Part shown: positions 11,253-22,832 of the stretch, piece after piece
How the letters are laid out: the number at the start of each line of letters is the position of its first letter
How positions within the stretch are numbered: position 1 is the stretch's first letter
Assembly: GCA_016508695.1 (NCBI GenBank)
Contig: VNKQ01000018.1
Span: forward strand, 496,001 to 560,000
DNA: 64,000 bases
Direction of reading: 5' to 3'
DNA from: Hyphodiscus hymeniophilus
Lineage: Eukaryota; Ascomycota; Leotiomycetes; Helotiales; Hyphodiscaceae
Notes under the pieces: model-generated
Database searches by the model: none
What the model was told of the DNA's origin: nothing
The model's input: the letters and a program-made list of their open reading frames with translations, nothing else
Made by a program: the position numbers and the translations under genes

Positions 11253-12792
11253 TCAAACTCGTTCCCCTATTTCAAAATCAATATTGTCTAGCTCATCATC
11301 GTCCAACCCCATTCTTCGCCCTCTGTTCTCCGGTCCAACGGCTGTGATGATGATAGTATAAATGTAAGCGCAGCCAATGAAGATAGCCATGACTTGGCCA
11401 TAGTCGTATCGCTTCGTACTAAGTCCATTCTTGATGAATGGATTGAGTGGGAAATGCTCCCCAATCCTAGCCTCGATGCCATCCACAGGTGAAGATATTA
11501 GAACGCCAAGTTGATATGAGAACCCGACCACGAAGACTCGATACTCGGCGGGCGCAAGCTCCACCAGATGGATTGGAACAATGCCGAGAGCGCCTTGTAT
11601 GCAGAATTGTTCGAAAAAAGCAATTGCAATCAGTCCGCTGTTCGACACGTGCGTATATGGGTACAAGAGGGAGCCAGCGAGTACGCAGAGCACGATGAGG
11701 CAGAAACGTCGTCCCAAGATCTGGCTGCAGTACCCCGCCGTCATACCACCAAGCATCGCTCCAATATTCGCGGTTACCTGGACTCTCGTGATCATGCTTT
11801 TCGAGTAGAAATACTTGTCAGACATCAGCAGAGGATAGAGATCTTGTGATCCGTGAGTCTAAAAAGCAATCAGTCGCAATCCGAGAGTCGTCTTCAAATG
11901 CTGATAACGCGGTAGCATTTCGATGATTGAGCACTCACAATGAAGGTCAGCCCAGCTACGAATAAAGTGAGATACACGAGAATCAACCAATGCACTTGTG
12001 CAGCATCCTTGGCCTCCTGAGCGGCAGTTCGGACATTCCTTCTTTCATTTCGAAGTGCCAAGCGCTCACAATATGCGTCAGTCTCTGGTAGCCAAATCCG
12101 GAATGCGATGATGAACACCGGCGGACATGCTCCAAACCAGAAGAGCAAGCGCCACCCGTGCGATGTCCTCTCGGCTAACGCGTAATAGAACACCGTTGCA
12201 AGAAGAAACCCGAACGAATATCCGGACTGAAACATGCCTGAAACCAATCCACGACTAGGCTCGGGACAGTCTTCTAGTGCTGTTGATGCTGCGTTTCCGT
12301 AGAGGCCACCCATAGCAATTCCAAAGAGCACACGGCAAGCAACGAAGCTTTGGTATGTTGTACAAAACCCCGTCGTTAACTCGAAGACAATGAGGAGTAC
12401 GAGATTCACCACGAATGGCCATTTGCGTCCCAAGCGGTCTGCTGCTAGTCCAAATAGTCCGGCACCGACGAATCGAGTCATCAGGGGGAGCGTCAAGCCT
12501 CCCCAGACAACAGCATCGTGCGACTTGCCGAAAGTAGTGCAGAGTGCAGGCACCACAAGTGTTACCGAGAAAAAATCGAAGGCGTCCCAAGTCCATGCGA
12601 GGAAGGCAACCTGAGAGTCAACATCAATAAGTCAACACAGTCTTTTTGGGTCGACTAGTTTACCCAGAAGAACAGCCATTGTTGCCGTGAAAGTAGCCGC
12701 AATAGTGCGATCGGATTAGGAGTGGCTTTAAAGTTTGGCTTCAATTCTGAGATCCGACTCTCAATCTTGTTTGGGATTTTTGTCCATCCCAT
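11253..12792 (-). CDS. Jen1-like monocarboxylate/H+ symporter (MFS)
   Basis: Three exons (12792-12664, 12610-11939, 11858-11253) give 468 residues; introns are 53 and 80 nt. It begins MGWTKIPNKIESRI. Strong family match: LAWTWDAFDFFSVTL in helix 1, the MFS loop AADRLGRKWPF, then FQSGYSFGFLLA and THGSQDLYPLLM. These belong to the lactate/carboxylate permease family (yeast Jen1), plasma-membrane proton symporters for lactate, pyruvate or dicarboxylates. From memory the family signature is N-x-x-S/T-H-x-S/T-Q-D-x-x-x-T. Here the leading N position is T and the final T is L, so substrate range may differ. The end is short and acidic (DDDELDNIDFEIGERV). It lies near NPT1 but separated by a tRNA, so no operon-like link is implied. 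Confidence 0.88.
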
Positions 12793-13410
12793 AGTGATAT
12801 TTGTGTGCATCTGGAATCGTACAGAATTATGCTTTACGAACTTGGGAGCAAAATCCAGAGGGCGAGGCTCCCAGCTAGATCTTAACCATTTCCAACTCGA
12901 ACTCTCTTGGCATCTTTCAGCTTTGCTTGGAAAACCAAGAACAACTCATCTCATCGACTGCTTCAAATTTCGATTTCGTGACAGGTCGAGAGTGAGGCTG
13001 AGCAAGCCCATTGACAAACACACCGGCAAAGCGCCCAAGCTTCGACGTATTGGTAGGTCACAAGGAAAAGCCACTTCGGCAAAAGTCATGAATACGACCA
13101 ATCGATCGTTGAAAAGGAATTTAGAGGCGTACCATATTGTCCACGAAAGGAATCACTTGCGTGCATTCAGACGAGAATGAGGCTGGCGACATCAATTTGG
13201 TGTACAGCACAGGCTTCTTGGGAGGCAGACTTGGGCCCGAGGTGAAACACTTTCAAGCGCCACTTGGGCGACAAAACTGCCACCAATTTCTAGCTGAGCT
13301 GTGACTCTTCCACAGCCCGATTTTTGTCGACCTTGGGATTGTGAATATTATGGACGATCACAACCAGACAAATAACATTGTAGGAAGGAAAATACAACTT
13401 TGACGAGGCA
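12793..13410. other. divergent promoter region
   Basis: About 620 bases separate the Jen1-like gene (minus) and the large orphan gene (plus). A short upstream frame starts at the ATG near 13349 and ends before 13411, so it would be a small uORF of the orphan gene. No other gene is seen. Confidence 0.45.
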
Positions 13411-16400
13411 ATGGCCTTGGAATTTCAATTCGCATTTCTAGGCCCTGAGCATAACTATGTAGCCTCTTTGACGAAAACAAGTTCGAATGGTATCCCTCAA
13501 GATAAAACTGCAATTGCAGAATTGTAAGAGAATTGCACAGACTGTTATCCAGCGTCCTAATCTTCCAGCAGCTACGGACTTCCGAAATCGTTTTGCGATC
13601 AGTACAGAACCCGTCTGGCCTTACCACGTTATATGTACAACATACGTGGGCACGACTTCCTTTCTTTCGTGGGGCAATGGAAAAGCTCTACCGGTGACGG
13701 ACCTCTTAATACAAATACCAACTTGTATGGGGAGATCAACGAGATACAAGTACTAGCAACAAGGGAAGAACTCGAATTCGCAAAGAGTAAGAGAAAGGCA
13801 AACCTGATCGCAAGTTTCGGCCCTACGTCTGATTCGTTCTTTGTCGATGCATTTCGCCTGAAGCAGTATCGCTGGAGAGGCCTCCCTGCTGATTTGGAAG
13901 ATGAGATTCAGCAAGTCGTGTGCGATCATGGATGGGTCAAAGATGGCAAGGGAAAGATATGGGACGTGGCGATCAATGCTCAAAATGGGTGGGTCATGCA
14001 GTTCGATGAAGGTAAGGCCTGGCGAGCACAGGGTGAACTTCCCAAGACCCTGAAGACAGCTCTGGACGAAGGCAGCAAGCGGAAGGGAGTCTCCATATCC
14101 GTGAGTAAACATTACATTTTCGTCTGTGGTGAACTGACTTTAGTATCAGAGACTCTTTCTCAACCATCAACACGACACTGAGTACGTGCTTCTCTTCACA
14201 GATGGCGAAGTTCATGCACAATTACATGAAGAATTCAAGGTACCTCTCCGGCGGTTACTTACACCGTGGATCAAGGCCAAGACCAGAAGAAACCAGAAGC
14301 TGGAAGGGTCTGAATGGTTCAACTTTCACGTTTCGTGTGATTGTAGTCAGCAGAAGCAGGCTATCGCAAACGCAACGTATTATGCTCAAAGAGGAGTGTT
14401 CCAGCAAATGCGAAGCAACCCAATCCTCGCGCATAAATACTTGAGGGAGGCCAATGAGCAAGAACCAAATAATCTTTACATTCAGAAATGTTACGTGAAG
14501 GCTTTGAGGGCTGTCCGCAATGCTGAGTACGACCCGGCTCTTGAAGACCGCCTTGGGTGTGCCAATCAGTTGACGAAGCAAATTACTGGTCTCTCGGGAG
14601 CTTTCCACGGAAGAGATGACGAGAGAAAGGACTTCCGAAATGAATACATTTGGGCGATCGGCATGCTTAGACGAACGAAAGCCGAAATAACTGAGGTATT
14701 AGCCATGGAATTGGAGCAAGGCCGTTTTAAAGATGGCGAGCTGCCCTTGGGCTCCGGAATTGCCAGAGGCTGGTCGTACGCTGCGGAAAGGGCGCTCGAT
14801 GAGTTTTCGGCCAAAGAGATGGGGAACGCCGCGGAACTCCTCGCGGATAGCACTTACAGCGTTCAGGGTACCATTGGTTCAGGCCCCAACGAACTTGCTT
14901 CGTTCCGCTCTGCTGATTCCCAAATTCCCCAGGTTGGCATCGTCTCGCACATCCACCAAGAGAGCTCCACCTTCCAACCTGTTTGGACACGTCCGCTCTC
15001 TCCCGTTAGCCACGATCGTAACGTAGGCAATATCACCAACGCATCCGGACCAGATGATGGCCCTCTCAAATCTCTAAGCCAGGCAGCCACAAATCCCAGC
15101 ACCTCAGATTCTATGCCTTTGGAAGGTGATAAATTGGCCCACTCACGTGACCACGCTGAAAGAGACCTGGTGGACAGCTTGGAGTCCAGAGAAGAGATCC
15201 TTGAAGATCATTCCATTACTGATTCGCAATCTGGTTTGGATGATGGAAGATTTGAAGATGCCGAGGAAATGTCAATTACAGCGGTCAAAGCAATGGAGGA
15301 GCGAATCACAAGCCCAGCCAAATACTTCTCCACACTAAAGAGACTCGAAAGCAGTATCTGTCTACAATCCTCGATTTGGTTATTCAGTGAGGGCGACAGA
15401 GACAGAACTCAGAAGCTCATAGAAAAGACTCGAAATCCCGCAGGGATGGGGCGAGGACGACAAATTCACGCCAATATCCCGGTCAGCTTTCCCGAGTCCT
15501 GGTCCAGCGTTGGCTTTCTACAGGACTTAAAAGTGAGTGAGATATTGGATAGCTGTTCCACCCAGAGTCCTACTAGGGCAAAGTATCTGTGGAAAGTATT
15601 GAAATATCGGAATATCCTTGCTAGAGCATGCGCAAACTTGGACTTACTACAAAAGAACAACTTCTGTGGCGACTTCTTCAGCATTCTGGTTTCCGATCCC
15701 GATCGTTATGACGTGGCAAAACTCATTCCCCTTAGCCGCTCGATCGTCGTGGAAATGCTCTCAGAGATCGAAGCCATACTTAATATTGGTTTATCAGAAA
15801 TCAGTGAGACGAGAAGGCCAAATAACTTAACCAGCAATCTTTGGCTCCAGGCGCCCCCAAAACATCGACTCCTTACTCTTCAGGACCTGAACTTTGTGCT
15901 CGGAATTTTCCAACTTGGGCCCATAGAAGAGGCTTCGATGATATCCACTGATCCTAGTGTCTTAACTTTGCTTGAAGTCGCCAGTCGTGTTGTAGATCTA
16001 GGACTCGTTAGCTATGTGGGCGCACATGTCAACCGATTCGATATAGAATTTTTGCAACGCGACGCCAAATCTTTTGATTTGCCGGAAGCAAGACCAACCA
16101 GGGACTCAACACCTGGCGTTATGATGCAGCAATGCCGGTTGCGATGCTTAGATGAATTTAATGCAGGGAATCCTGTTTGGGTATTTTCGACTCACAAGCT
16201 CACAAAACCTCTTTTCTTGTCGACTAATATCGCTACATTTGCGGACATATGGGGGCCACTGTGGAAGGTGAGTGACCCGGACGTTCCAGGTCGCTATTGT
16301 CGATATATCGCAGGTAGTGGAGCAATCCTCAAGTGGAAGGCAATGCAAGGGACACCACGACTTCAGCAGGGTGAGGTGCTTTGTCACTGGGTCTCGAACA

Positions 16401-17620
16401 CTATGTTAGAAGATAGAGGTGGTACAGTTGCACTTTCCGGTGCCGACCTATCGAGCTTCGAAGGTAGTGAAGACCTTTTGATCGGTGCGTTAACAGCCAG
16501 TGGAACAAAGTTAGTCCACAATTCGAGTTGCACCTCGCGGGAGAATAATATCAGAACGGACCTCTTGAATACCAAACGACTTCGGACACTTGGAACTTCA
16601 GATGCGTATAGATACAAAGACTCGGAGGTTTATCAGCTGCAAGTGGGTTGGAGCGGATTGGGTGTGACTGGTGGTGTGCAGTACAAACGGACTAGAGGTC
16701 AGACGCTAAAGCAAGCCCTTATCGAGTTGTGGACTTGCATGCCAGACAATCGGAACCCAAAACTCCTTGAGGCCTTCTATGGTGTCGAAGTATCGCTGTG
16801 TACCTACAACGCCCAAAGAGTACGCCTTAGTCATTTACTTGGACTAGATCGTATGGTGTTGTTCCTGGAAAATTATCCCTGGTCGGATCCAACATTGAAA
16901 GACAGATATTTCAAAGCAATGAAGCTCGCTGGAAAACCGGACAAGCCATTGGAGAAACTGTTCCAAGAATCTATTCCACACCGAGAAGAGTGCGGACGAG
17001 CAGTTCTGTTGTGTCTCAAGGCTCTGGAAAAGACGGGCTTCAATGCCGAGAACGAGATGGAGGTCTTTCTATCGTCAAGCACCGCCCCAAAGCCCGAACT
17101 AGTGTCTTTTAAAATCAGAGAGCATAGTTGGGTTGGCCTTCTGCGTGACAGTAAGGAAAGCTGCTGCATGATAATGTTTGGAAACGATTGTTTGGAATTT
17201 GAAGGAGAGGGTGGTAGTAGCTGCGTTGGCACTGGCCGACGAGGTCGCACAGTTCTTCGTACAGCGGTGATCATCAATAGAAGAAACAAGCTCAAAGATA
17301 TCATCGAAGAAACGCCTTGCACTCACGATGTTCAGGATAGATGGCATTCTAGCTGGAACATCAGCTCTATCGAGCCAGAAACTGATATCTGGGTTGGTCA
17401 ACATGGGACACTAAGAGTTACATCGCAATTGTCTAATGGGAGCTTGTTGACTGAGTGGAAGAGGTTTACTCCAGGTGCTGTCATGGACAGCATCGCTCGT
17501 TTGAGACCTCATCGTGAGTTTGTCGAATTTGAAGGGCCACCTGAAGAGATGACGAGGCCGATCCCAGTTATTGTAATGGCTGATAAAGAGGATACTGAGA
17601 GGATGCGTGTACTGAGATAA
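13411..17620 (+). CDS. large protein of unknown function (1373 residues)
   Basis: Three exons (13411-13523, 13569-14100, 14144-17620) are joined across 45- and 43-nt introns in phase 2 and 0. The N-terminal 230 residues contain an internally repetitive pattern of a fungal family: SFFVDAFRLKQYRWRGLPADLEDEIQ, then WDVAINAQNGWVMQFDEGKAW, then ISYQRLFLNHQHDTEYVLLF; only short pieces are quoted here because units are imperfect. A tetratricopeptide-like helical stretch may follow (residues about 285-330). Residues about 440-600 are Ser/Thr/Glu-rich and probably disordered. The last 700 residues look folded but carry no motif I know; there is no nucleotide-binding P-loop, signal peptide or membrane helix. 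I cannot assign a function. The single 3.5-kb last exon is open throughout, so the gene is intact. Confidence 0.85.
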
Positions 17621-18196
17621 CCACCGTTGAGCCAGATACTCACGGGCACTTGAAAACCCCCCTTCAAGGCGCTGTCTGACATTTTAGAGTCTGCGTATAT
17701 GGTTCCGGCTAGTAGCACTGCGAGTGGAATTATAGAGTACGACTCCGATAGGCTGCTTTGATTTAGACTCATGTTTCATGGCTGTAGGTTGCTAGTGGAT
17801 GAGGAAATGAAGGAGGTAGCAGCTTTGATGAATTCGGGGACGAGAACGGCTCCTTACCTGCTATTACATTGCAGGGCGAAGATGCTAAGATGGCAGAAGG
17901 CTGCTTTCCTACGGAATAGACCGATTCCTTGGCGAAGATGGACTTGAATGCGGAACCTACCGCACGAAGAAGATGCTCTTGGCAAGACGTCCGCTAAGTT
18001 GAGCCTCGAGATGTGATTGCCCTTCTGAATATGCCGTGATCATTTCAGTGATGGTAATGAAAAATGTGCCTGTATCCTCGGCGAGAGTGACTGGTCGTCT
18101 TTCGATAATCCCGAGTGCTAATATCTCAATCAATGAAGCTCGATTATAATCTGCTACTATAACAGCATTCTCGGCTTTTGCCGCGCAGAGGGGGTA
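17621..18196. other. convergent 3' intergenic region
   Basis: About 575 bases lie between the ends of the orphan gene (plus) and the JIP5-like gene (minus). An antisense frame at 17509-17772 overlaps the orphan gene's 3' end and is treated as a shadow. Nothing else is seen. Confidence 0.5.
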
Positions 18197-19537
18197 TCAT
18201 TCCAAGCCTTTGAATTTCAAGATGCCACTTCCAGCGTTCTTGTCCTTGCTCTTTGCCCGTTGCTTCTTCTTTCGAGGCTTTCGTTCTTCGTCCTCGCTAC
18301 TACCCGCATCATCACTATCGGCATCGCTCCCCAAAGTTCGTTTTGCAGGCACGGCCTCCTCCTCTGAATCATCATCATCATCTTCTTCTTCTTCTTCATT
18401 CAAACTCATCTGCTCTTGCCAAACCTTCACAATCGATCCTCCACCACTGATGAGCCTGCCCCCAACATCGAATCCCAAGGCAACAACAGCCTCAATTTCA
18501 TCATGTCTCATAGGCTCTCCAACCAGTTTGTTGATTCCAAGCTTCACAATCCGAATCGTACCATCTCCAACTCCAACGACAACATTTTTGCCTCGGTCAC
18601 CCACACCTTCAGGCATCAATACCATAGCGTCCAAACTCTCACCACCTCCTGGGCCAGAATCAACAATAATCCTCTCATCTTGATCATCCCAAACACCCCT
18701 TTCCCACAATGTTAACACTCCCGTCGAGTTGCCGACCAAAACCTTCTCTCCTTTGCTTCGTCCTGGCTTCGAAGTCAATCCTCCGACAAATACACTACTC
18801 AGCAGCTCATCTTCTTGATCCTCGCTCTTGACCAAAACACCCCTCCTAAGATCCGTGACTGCTAATGTGGTTCCACCAGTTGTAACCCATTGCTTACTAA
18901 ATCCACTTGTACTATGTTCTGTTGGCGGCAGTGGTGTCAGGCTCGAAATATAGTCCTCATGTGGACGATGCGTCTGACTTGGTTTGGAATGTGCGAATAC
19001 AGATGGCATACGAAGATCGTAGAGATGTAAGGCAGCGGAATCTGTTCCTAAAAGAAGGGTTTGCGGGGAGAGGGCATGTATGAGAGTTGTAGGATCGATT
19101 TCAGAATTGGAGGCAGAAGGTACCAAAATCTTGGCTTGAACCTGCCCCGTTGTCGAAGAGGCAGCTTTGAGGAGACCATCTGTGCCCGCCGAATACAGAA
19201 CTATCAACCATGTCAGTAAGGGTTCGGCTGTTGGGATGAGAAGCGCACCTTCGCCATCGCCGCTATACGCAAGAGTCCGGCAACTTCCCTTATGTCGCCT
19301 CGTACGCCATTGCGTGTCTATAGTGCTTGTGCCGGTAGAAAGTATGCTCGTGTTGCCGTCCTCGTCTTCGGAACCACTGCCAGCTACAGGTGGCAGGCGG
19401 AACGATTGGACGTGCCCACTTGACAGTCCAACAGCAAGAATGGGTTCAGTCGGATGGAGAGCTTGCGCAAAGAGGTCTGCGGTGAGCGGCAGGGTACAGA
19501 GGTTCTCAAACATTGTTACTGTTGGCGCATTGCTCAA
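18197..19537 (-). CDS. JIP5: WD-repeat protein JIP5 (WDR55-like)
   Basis: The N-terminus (FENLCTLPLTADLFAQALHPTEPILAVGLSSG), WD units with LYSAGTDGLLKAAS and GTDSAALHLYDLR, and the acidic then lysine-rich tail (EEEEDDDDDSEEE ... RKPRKKKQRAKSKDK) ending ILKFKGLE are typical of JIP5, a nucleolar WD40 protein tied to ribosome biogenesis in yeast. The frame is open over 446 codons, but 19201-19248 looks like a 48-nt intron (GTGCGC...GATAG). Removing it converts the poorly conserved insert ALLIPTAEPLLTWLIV into a clean SGDGEVLYSAGTDG repeat junction. The likely CDS is therefore 19537-19249 joined to 19200-18197, 430 residues. The tail would act as nuclear or nucleolar localisation signal (inference). 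Confidence 0.9.
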   Translation of the reverse strand: MSNAPTVTMFENLCTLPLTADLFAQALHPTEPILAVGLSSGHVQSFRLPPVAGSGSEDEDGNTSILSTGTSTIDTQWRTRRHKGSCRTLAYSGDGEGALLIPTAEPLLTWLIVLYSAGTDGLLKAASSTTGQVQAKILVPSASNSEIDPTTLIHALSPQTLLLGTDSAALHLYDLRMPSVFAHSKPSQTHRPHEDYISSLTPLPPTEHSTSGFSKQWVTTGGTTLAVTDLRRGVLVKSEDQEDELLSSVFVGGLTSKPGRSKGEKVLVGNSTGVLTLWERGVWDDQDERIIVDSGPGGGESLDAMVLMPEGVGDRGKNVVVGVGDGTIRIVKLGINKLVGEPMRHDEIEAVVALGFDVGGRLISGGGSIVKVWQEQMSLNEEEEEDDDDDSEEEAVPAKRTLGSDADSDDAGSSEDEERKPRKKKQRAKSKDKNAGSGILKFKGLE

Positions 19538-20236
19538 TGGCTAAGATGATTGAACAACCTAGAATGTTTAATGTCGGAGAAATTTTGACAAGGCTGGCAC
19601 CGTAGCATTTTAGCGTGGTGGGCTAGTGAGCTGGCCCTGAAGCCTGCCGGCTCAAACATTCTCAGACCTTACTCGACTACAACCGTGCTTTTTATCTTAC
19701 GACGTCTCACAGATGTCTTTTAGCAGCACCTCCTTCAGTGGCTCAGCTGCTTTCGAAATTTTCATGAATCTATAAAAGGCTCGCAGACATACAGGTCAAT
19801 GAACTCGGTGAAATATACTGGATCCTGACGAGAAGATTGAAATCCGGATCAAGGCAAAGTGGTCCCTGAACTAGACATGGCAGATAACACTTAGCAAGCC
19901 AGTCGATCGCTTTATTTCGTAAGTTCATAATCATTGTTTGAGTTCTCCTGTTTGCCTTCCACTGATGTCCTTGCATTTTGACGTCGAAGCCTTTCGATAT
20001 GTTCTTATGAGCAGACAATCCGTGGCAATGCCTCTCCTTATCGACACGTTGAGCAATTCAAACATATCAAAACTATGGACAAGAACAGTTTGTCGTTATT
20101 AGACCCTTGAGAAGGACCACGTCCCAAATAATTCCGAACAAGTCTTTTTGTCCTTCCCTCGTTAATGCGTCCTGGCCTCTGGAGTGCTCTGCTGGTTTGA
20201 TGCAAGCCTAGCTGAAGCTCCAGGAGACAAATTGCC
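19538..20236. other. intergenic, JIP5 promoter and 3' flank of membrane-protein gene
   Basis: About 700 bases between two minus-strand genes. No frame of interest and no repeats were noticed. Confidence 0.5.
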
Positions 20237-21031
20237 TCACTCTTGCCTCAAAAGCTTGATCGTGAACTGGAAAGTCAACTCCCCTGTTGGAATCATGAGA
20301 CTAGATGGCCGCCTCCAGAAAGCGCTCTTCCAAGCGGCTACGCATCTGATCACCAACAATACGATGTGAGAAATCCTGTGACAGAAAGCGATTAGCAGAA
20401 GCAACGTCTTACGATACAAGCAATGAAACCTACCATATAAGGACAGCAAGACCAATACCAATGCACAACAAGATCGTTGCAGCCAGTACAAAGTTCCGAC
20501 AGACGGGTGTAATGGGATCCTCTGGTGACCAATTTCCCTGGCACCACGAATCCTGCGGGAAGCTGAATTCGGGAGGTCCTTGTGGGAGCCAAGAGGCGAA
20601 GCTCCAGATCAAAAATATATCGATCAAAAAGTTGATAAATATTGGAATTCTGGTCTTGAGGTTGATCAGAGCTGCGAAGAATGAAACGAAGACCTGTTCA
20701 ATATCAGGTTCTATCCCGTAAGCTCAGTAGAACCGGCCAGTGGACTTACGAAAGCTATAGAAACGTCGACGAGTTGTGGTGTACTGTATGGAAGTGATTG
20801 GAAAGGAGCGGCATTAATGAGTATAGCCGTCGCGACCAGAATGACAAAGGAGGACACAGAGGTGATGAGAATCTGAGTGTCGATGATCTTGATCGGTCGT
20901 TGAAAATAATCCCCAGCAGCTGTGTAAGTTCCTATTTCTGGGAAAGAGGTAATGTTGTCTCCAGATCCACTTGCTTCAGCATCGCTGTTTTCTGTCGCCA
21001 GAAGGGGTGACGTTTCATTTGCGTCAGTCAT
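20237..21031 (-). CDS. four-helix membrane protein, unknown function
   Basis: Three exons (21031-20750, 20693-20434, 20375-20237) encode 226 residues; introns are 56 and 58 nt. The cytosolic-looking head starts MTDANETSPLLATENSDAE. Four hydrophobic segments follow: ILITSVSSFVILVATAILI, the VDVSIAF-VFVSFFAALINL segment across intron 1, IPIFINFLIDIFLIWSF, and FVLAATILLCIGIGLAVLIW. Between helices 3 and 4 is an extracytoplasmic loop with Trp and Cys residues (DSWCQGNWSPEDPITPVC). The last part (ISHIVLLVIRCVAAWKS) may be amphipathic. The architecture resembles MARVEL or tetraspan proteins, but I recognise no signature. An in-frame ATG 42 codons upstream exists; I prefer the internal start because it gives the usual short polar head. 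Confidence 0.7.
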
Positions 21032-21879
21032 GTCTGGCCCCTGGGTGTCGTGAATGTGACACGGCGGGAGCTGGAAATGTTGGTGGTGGAATGTGACAAA
21101 TGCGCAAAAAGTGAATTGTCTCGGAAAGTCAGAATCGTAAAAATTAATTTCTAACAAAATAACTATTCAATCGTCAGAAGAAGTTTTAGGATGCAAGAGC
21201 AGCTTCATTGCTACCTGTTGCTACCTAAAATACCGCAGCCGTGTCAGCATCACGTGAGACTTTGTGCAACCATGTTTCACAGCAAGCTACGGTGAAATAT
21301 CAGTATCATTTGTTCTAGACCAAAAATAACGAGCAGGATCCTGCATAGCCAATATTCTTCAAGAAGTTTCTACCAACCATCTATGACATGAGCGCGCAGC
21401 CATAGCAGTCTCAAGGAAGGCTGGTATACAAAGACATTGCATCGAGACACATTGTCGACTGGGCCTGGGGCCATGACATGGTATTGATTATTTATACACA
21501 GGCTTGAAAGCTTTCTTCCTCATTCTCTTTCATCTATTTTTGGCGTTTTCCAACTCTTTGATTGATTTTAGTAGAGTCATCTTCCTCCAAATCTCAGACA
21601 TCTCCGAAACTCATTTCACTCTTTATCTATGCCTTTGTTTCTTGTAGCTTAATTTTAACCCGTTGTTTTTATTTACGGTTGCATGGTGCACTACCTGATA
21701 TAACGATTCACCTTTTCTGAACTTTTTCCTTATTCTTATAAGACACGATGAAGAACACACTCGCTTTTCAACTGCAGCTTTATAAAGAACACACCTCCTG
21801 ATTATCATTCAAGCTCGTGATATTCAGCGAACTTCACGAAAACATACTATTACCTATACTCGGCATTCATTCCTGATTG
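21032..21879. other. intergenic region
   Basis: About 850 bases of moderately AT-rich DNA between divergent genes. Short open frames only. No feature is supported. Confidence 0.5.
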
Positions 21880-22832
21880 ATGGATCAGTACGGAGGAAAA
21901 GAGCGGGATCTCTTTCTTGGATCAAGCGAGTTAAACCTCAATTTTGTTAAGGGCGCTTCATTTCTGCAGCCTGACAATGTCGCCGATGATGCTTTGCGTA
22001 AAGATCTCATAAATTGCGAGCCATGGCCACCACTTCAACCAGACCAGTCATGGGATGCAAGCAAAGGATATTCGGGGAGAGAGCTTGGCTTTGGATAAAT
22101 GGGCTACGTGACAGAATGGAAGGGTTCGGCGCTGAAGTACAATGCCATGCAGCGAGGATTTGATTCAATGATGATAGCACAAGACTGCGCAGTGCGCCCT
22201 GTGGGACGAATAATGCGAAAGATCCAAGGACGAGCAGTTATGACGGGACTGTTAACAGAACTCCTCACACCTTTCGATGTGACCAGTATTGCGCCAGCCG
22301 AAAAGCCAGAGATCAAACGCGAGATGATTCGATTGTAAGTACCGTATATCACCCCAAAATTTGCCACTTGAATGTGTTATGAAGCAGCTACCCTTAGAAC
22401 ACATCTCGAGATCAGACTACTCGGAATATAGCAAGCACTGACTCCACGGTTACCAGGGTCTCAACTCTCCACGAAAAGTATAGGATGGCTCATGGAGACA
22501 TCAAGCCAAGCAACTTCCTCCGCTGTAAAGACGGTTCTCTTCGATTGTGCGACTTTGATACTGCTCGACTCGTGGATGATGAAGAAGCAGATTATGAAGG
22601 ATGTGCAACACTGCAATTCCTGGCACCGAATAGGCATTACTTTGCTACTGGAGCACCGCCAACCGCCGCTGACGATATCTATGCTTTGGGCTTAAGCATA
22701 TGGTCGCTCTTTACAGGAAAGAAAGTGCTTGTTGGAGTAGACCTGGAAGAATTGCTGCAGCAACGAGGTACGGTCGAGCTTGATGAGATCGACGATATGG
22801 AGACTCGATGGCTTGTTAGAATTTGTCTTTGA
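21880..22832 (+). pseudogene. damaged protein-kinase-like gene
   Basis: Part of a kinase C-lobe is clear: MAHGDIKPSNFLRC (catalytic-loop equivalent, HGD in place of HRD), LCDFDTARLVDD (DFD in place of DFG), then LQFLAPNRHY where APE would be and ADDIYALGLSIWSLFTGK (helix F region). A 122-nt intron (22335-22456) cleanly joins EIKREMIRL to VSTLHEKYRMAHGD. Upstream, 21880-22095 is an open frame of 72 codons in the same phase, ended by TAA at 22096-22098, immediately followed by ATG in frame. So either the true start is 22099 (203 residues, no complete N-lobe: no glycine loop or VAIK lysine recognised) or the gene is broken. The C-lobe also stops early. I favour a decayed or pseudokinase gene. 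Confidence 0.5.

Noticed and set aside
17509..17772. Antisense 87-codon frame over the 3' end of the large orphan gene
   Set aside because: It overlaps a well-supported coding exon and has no recognisable motif.
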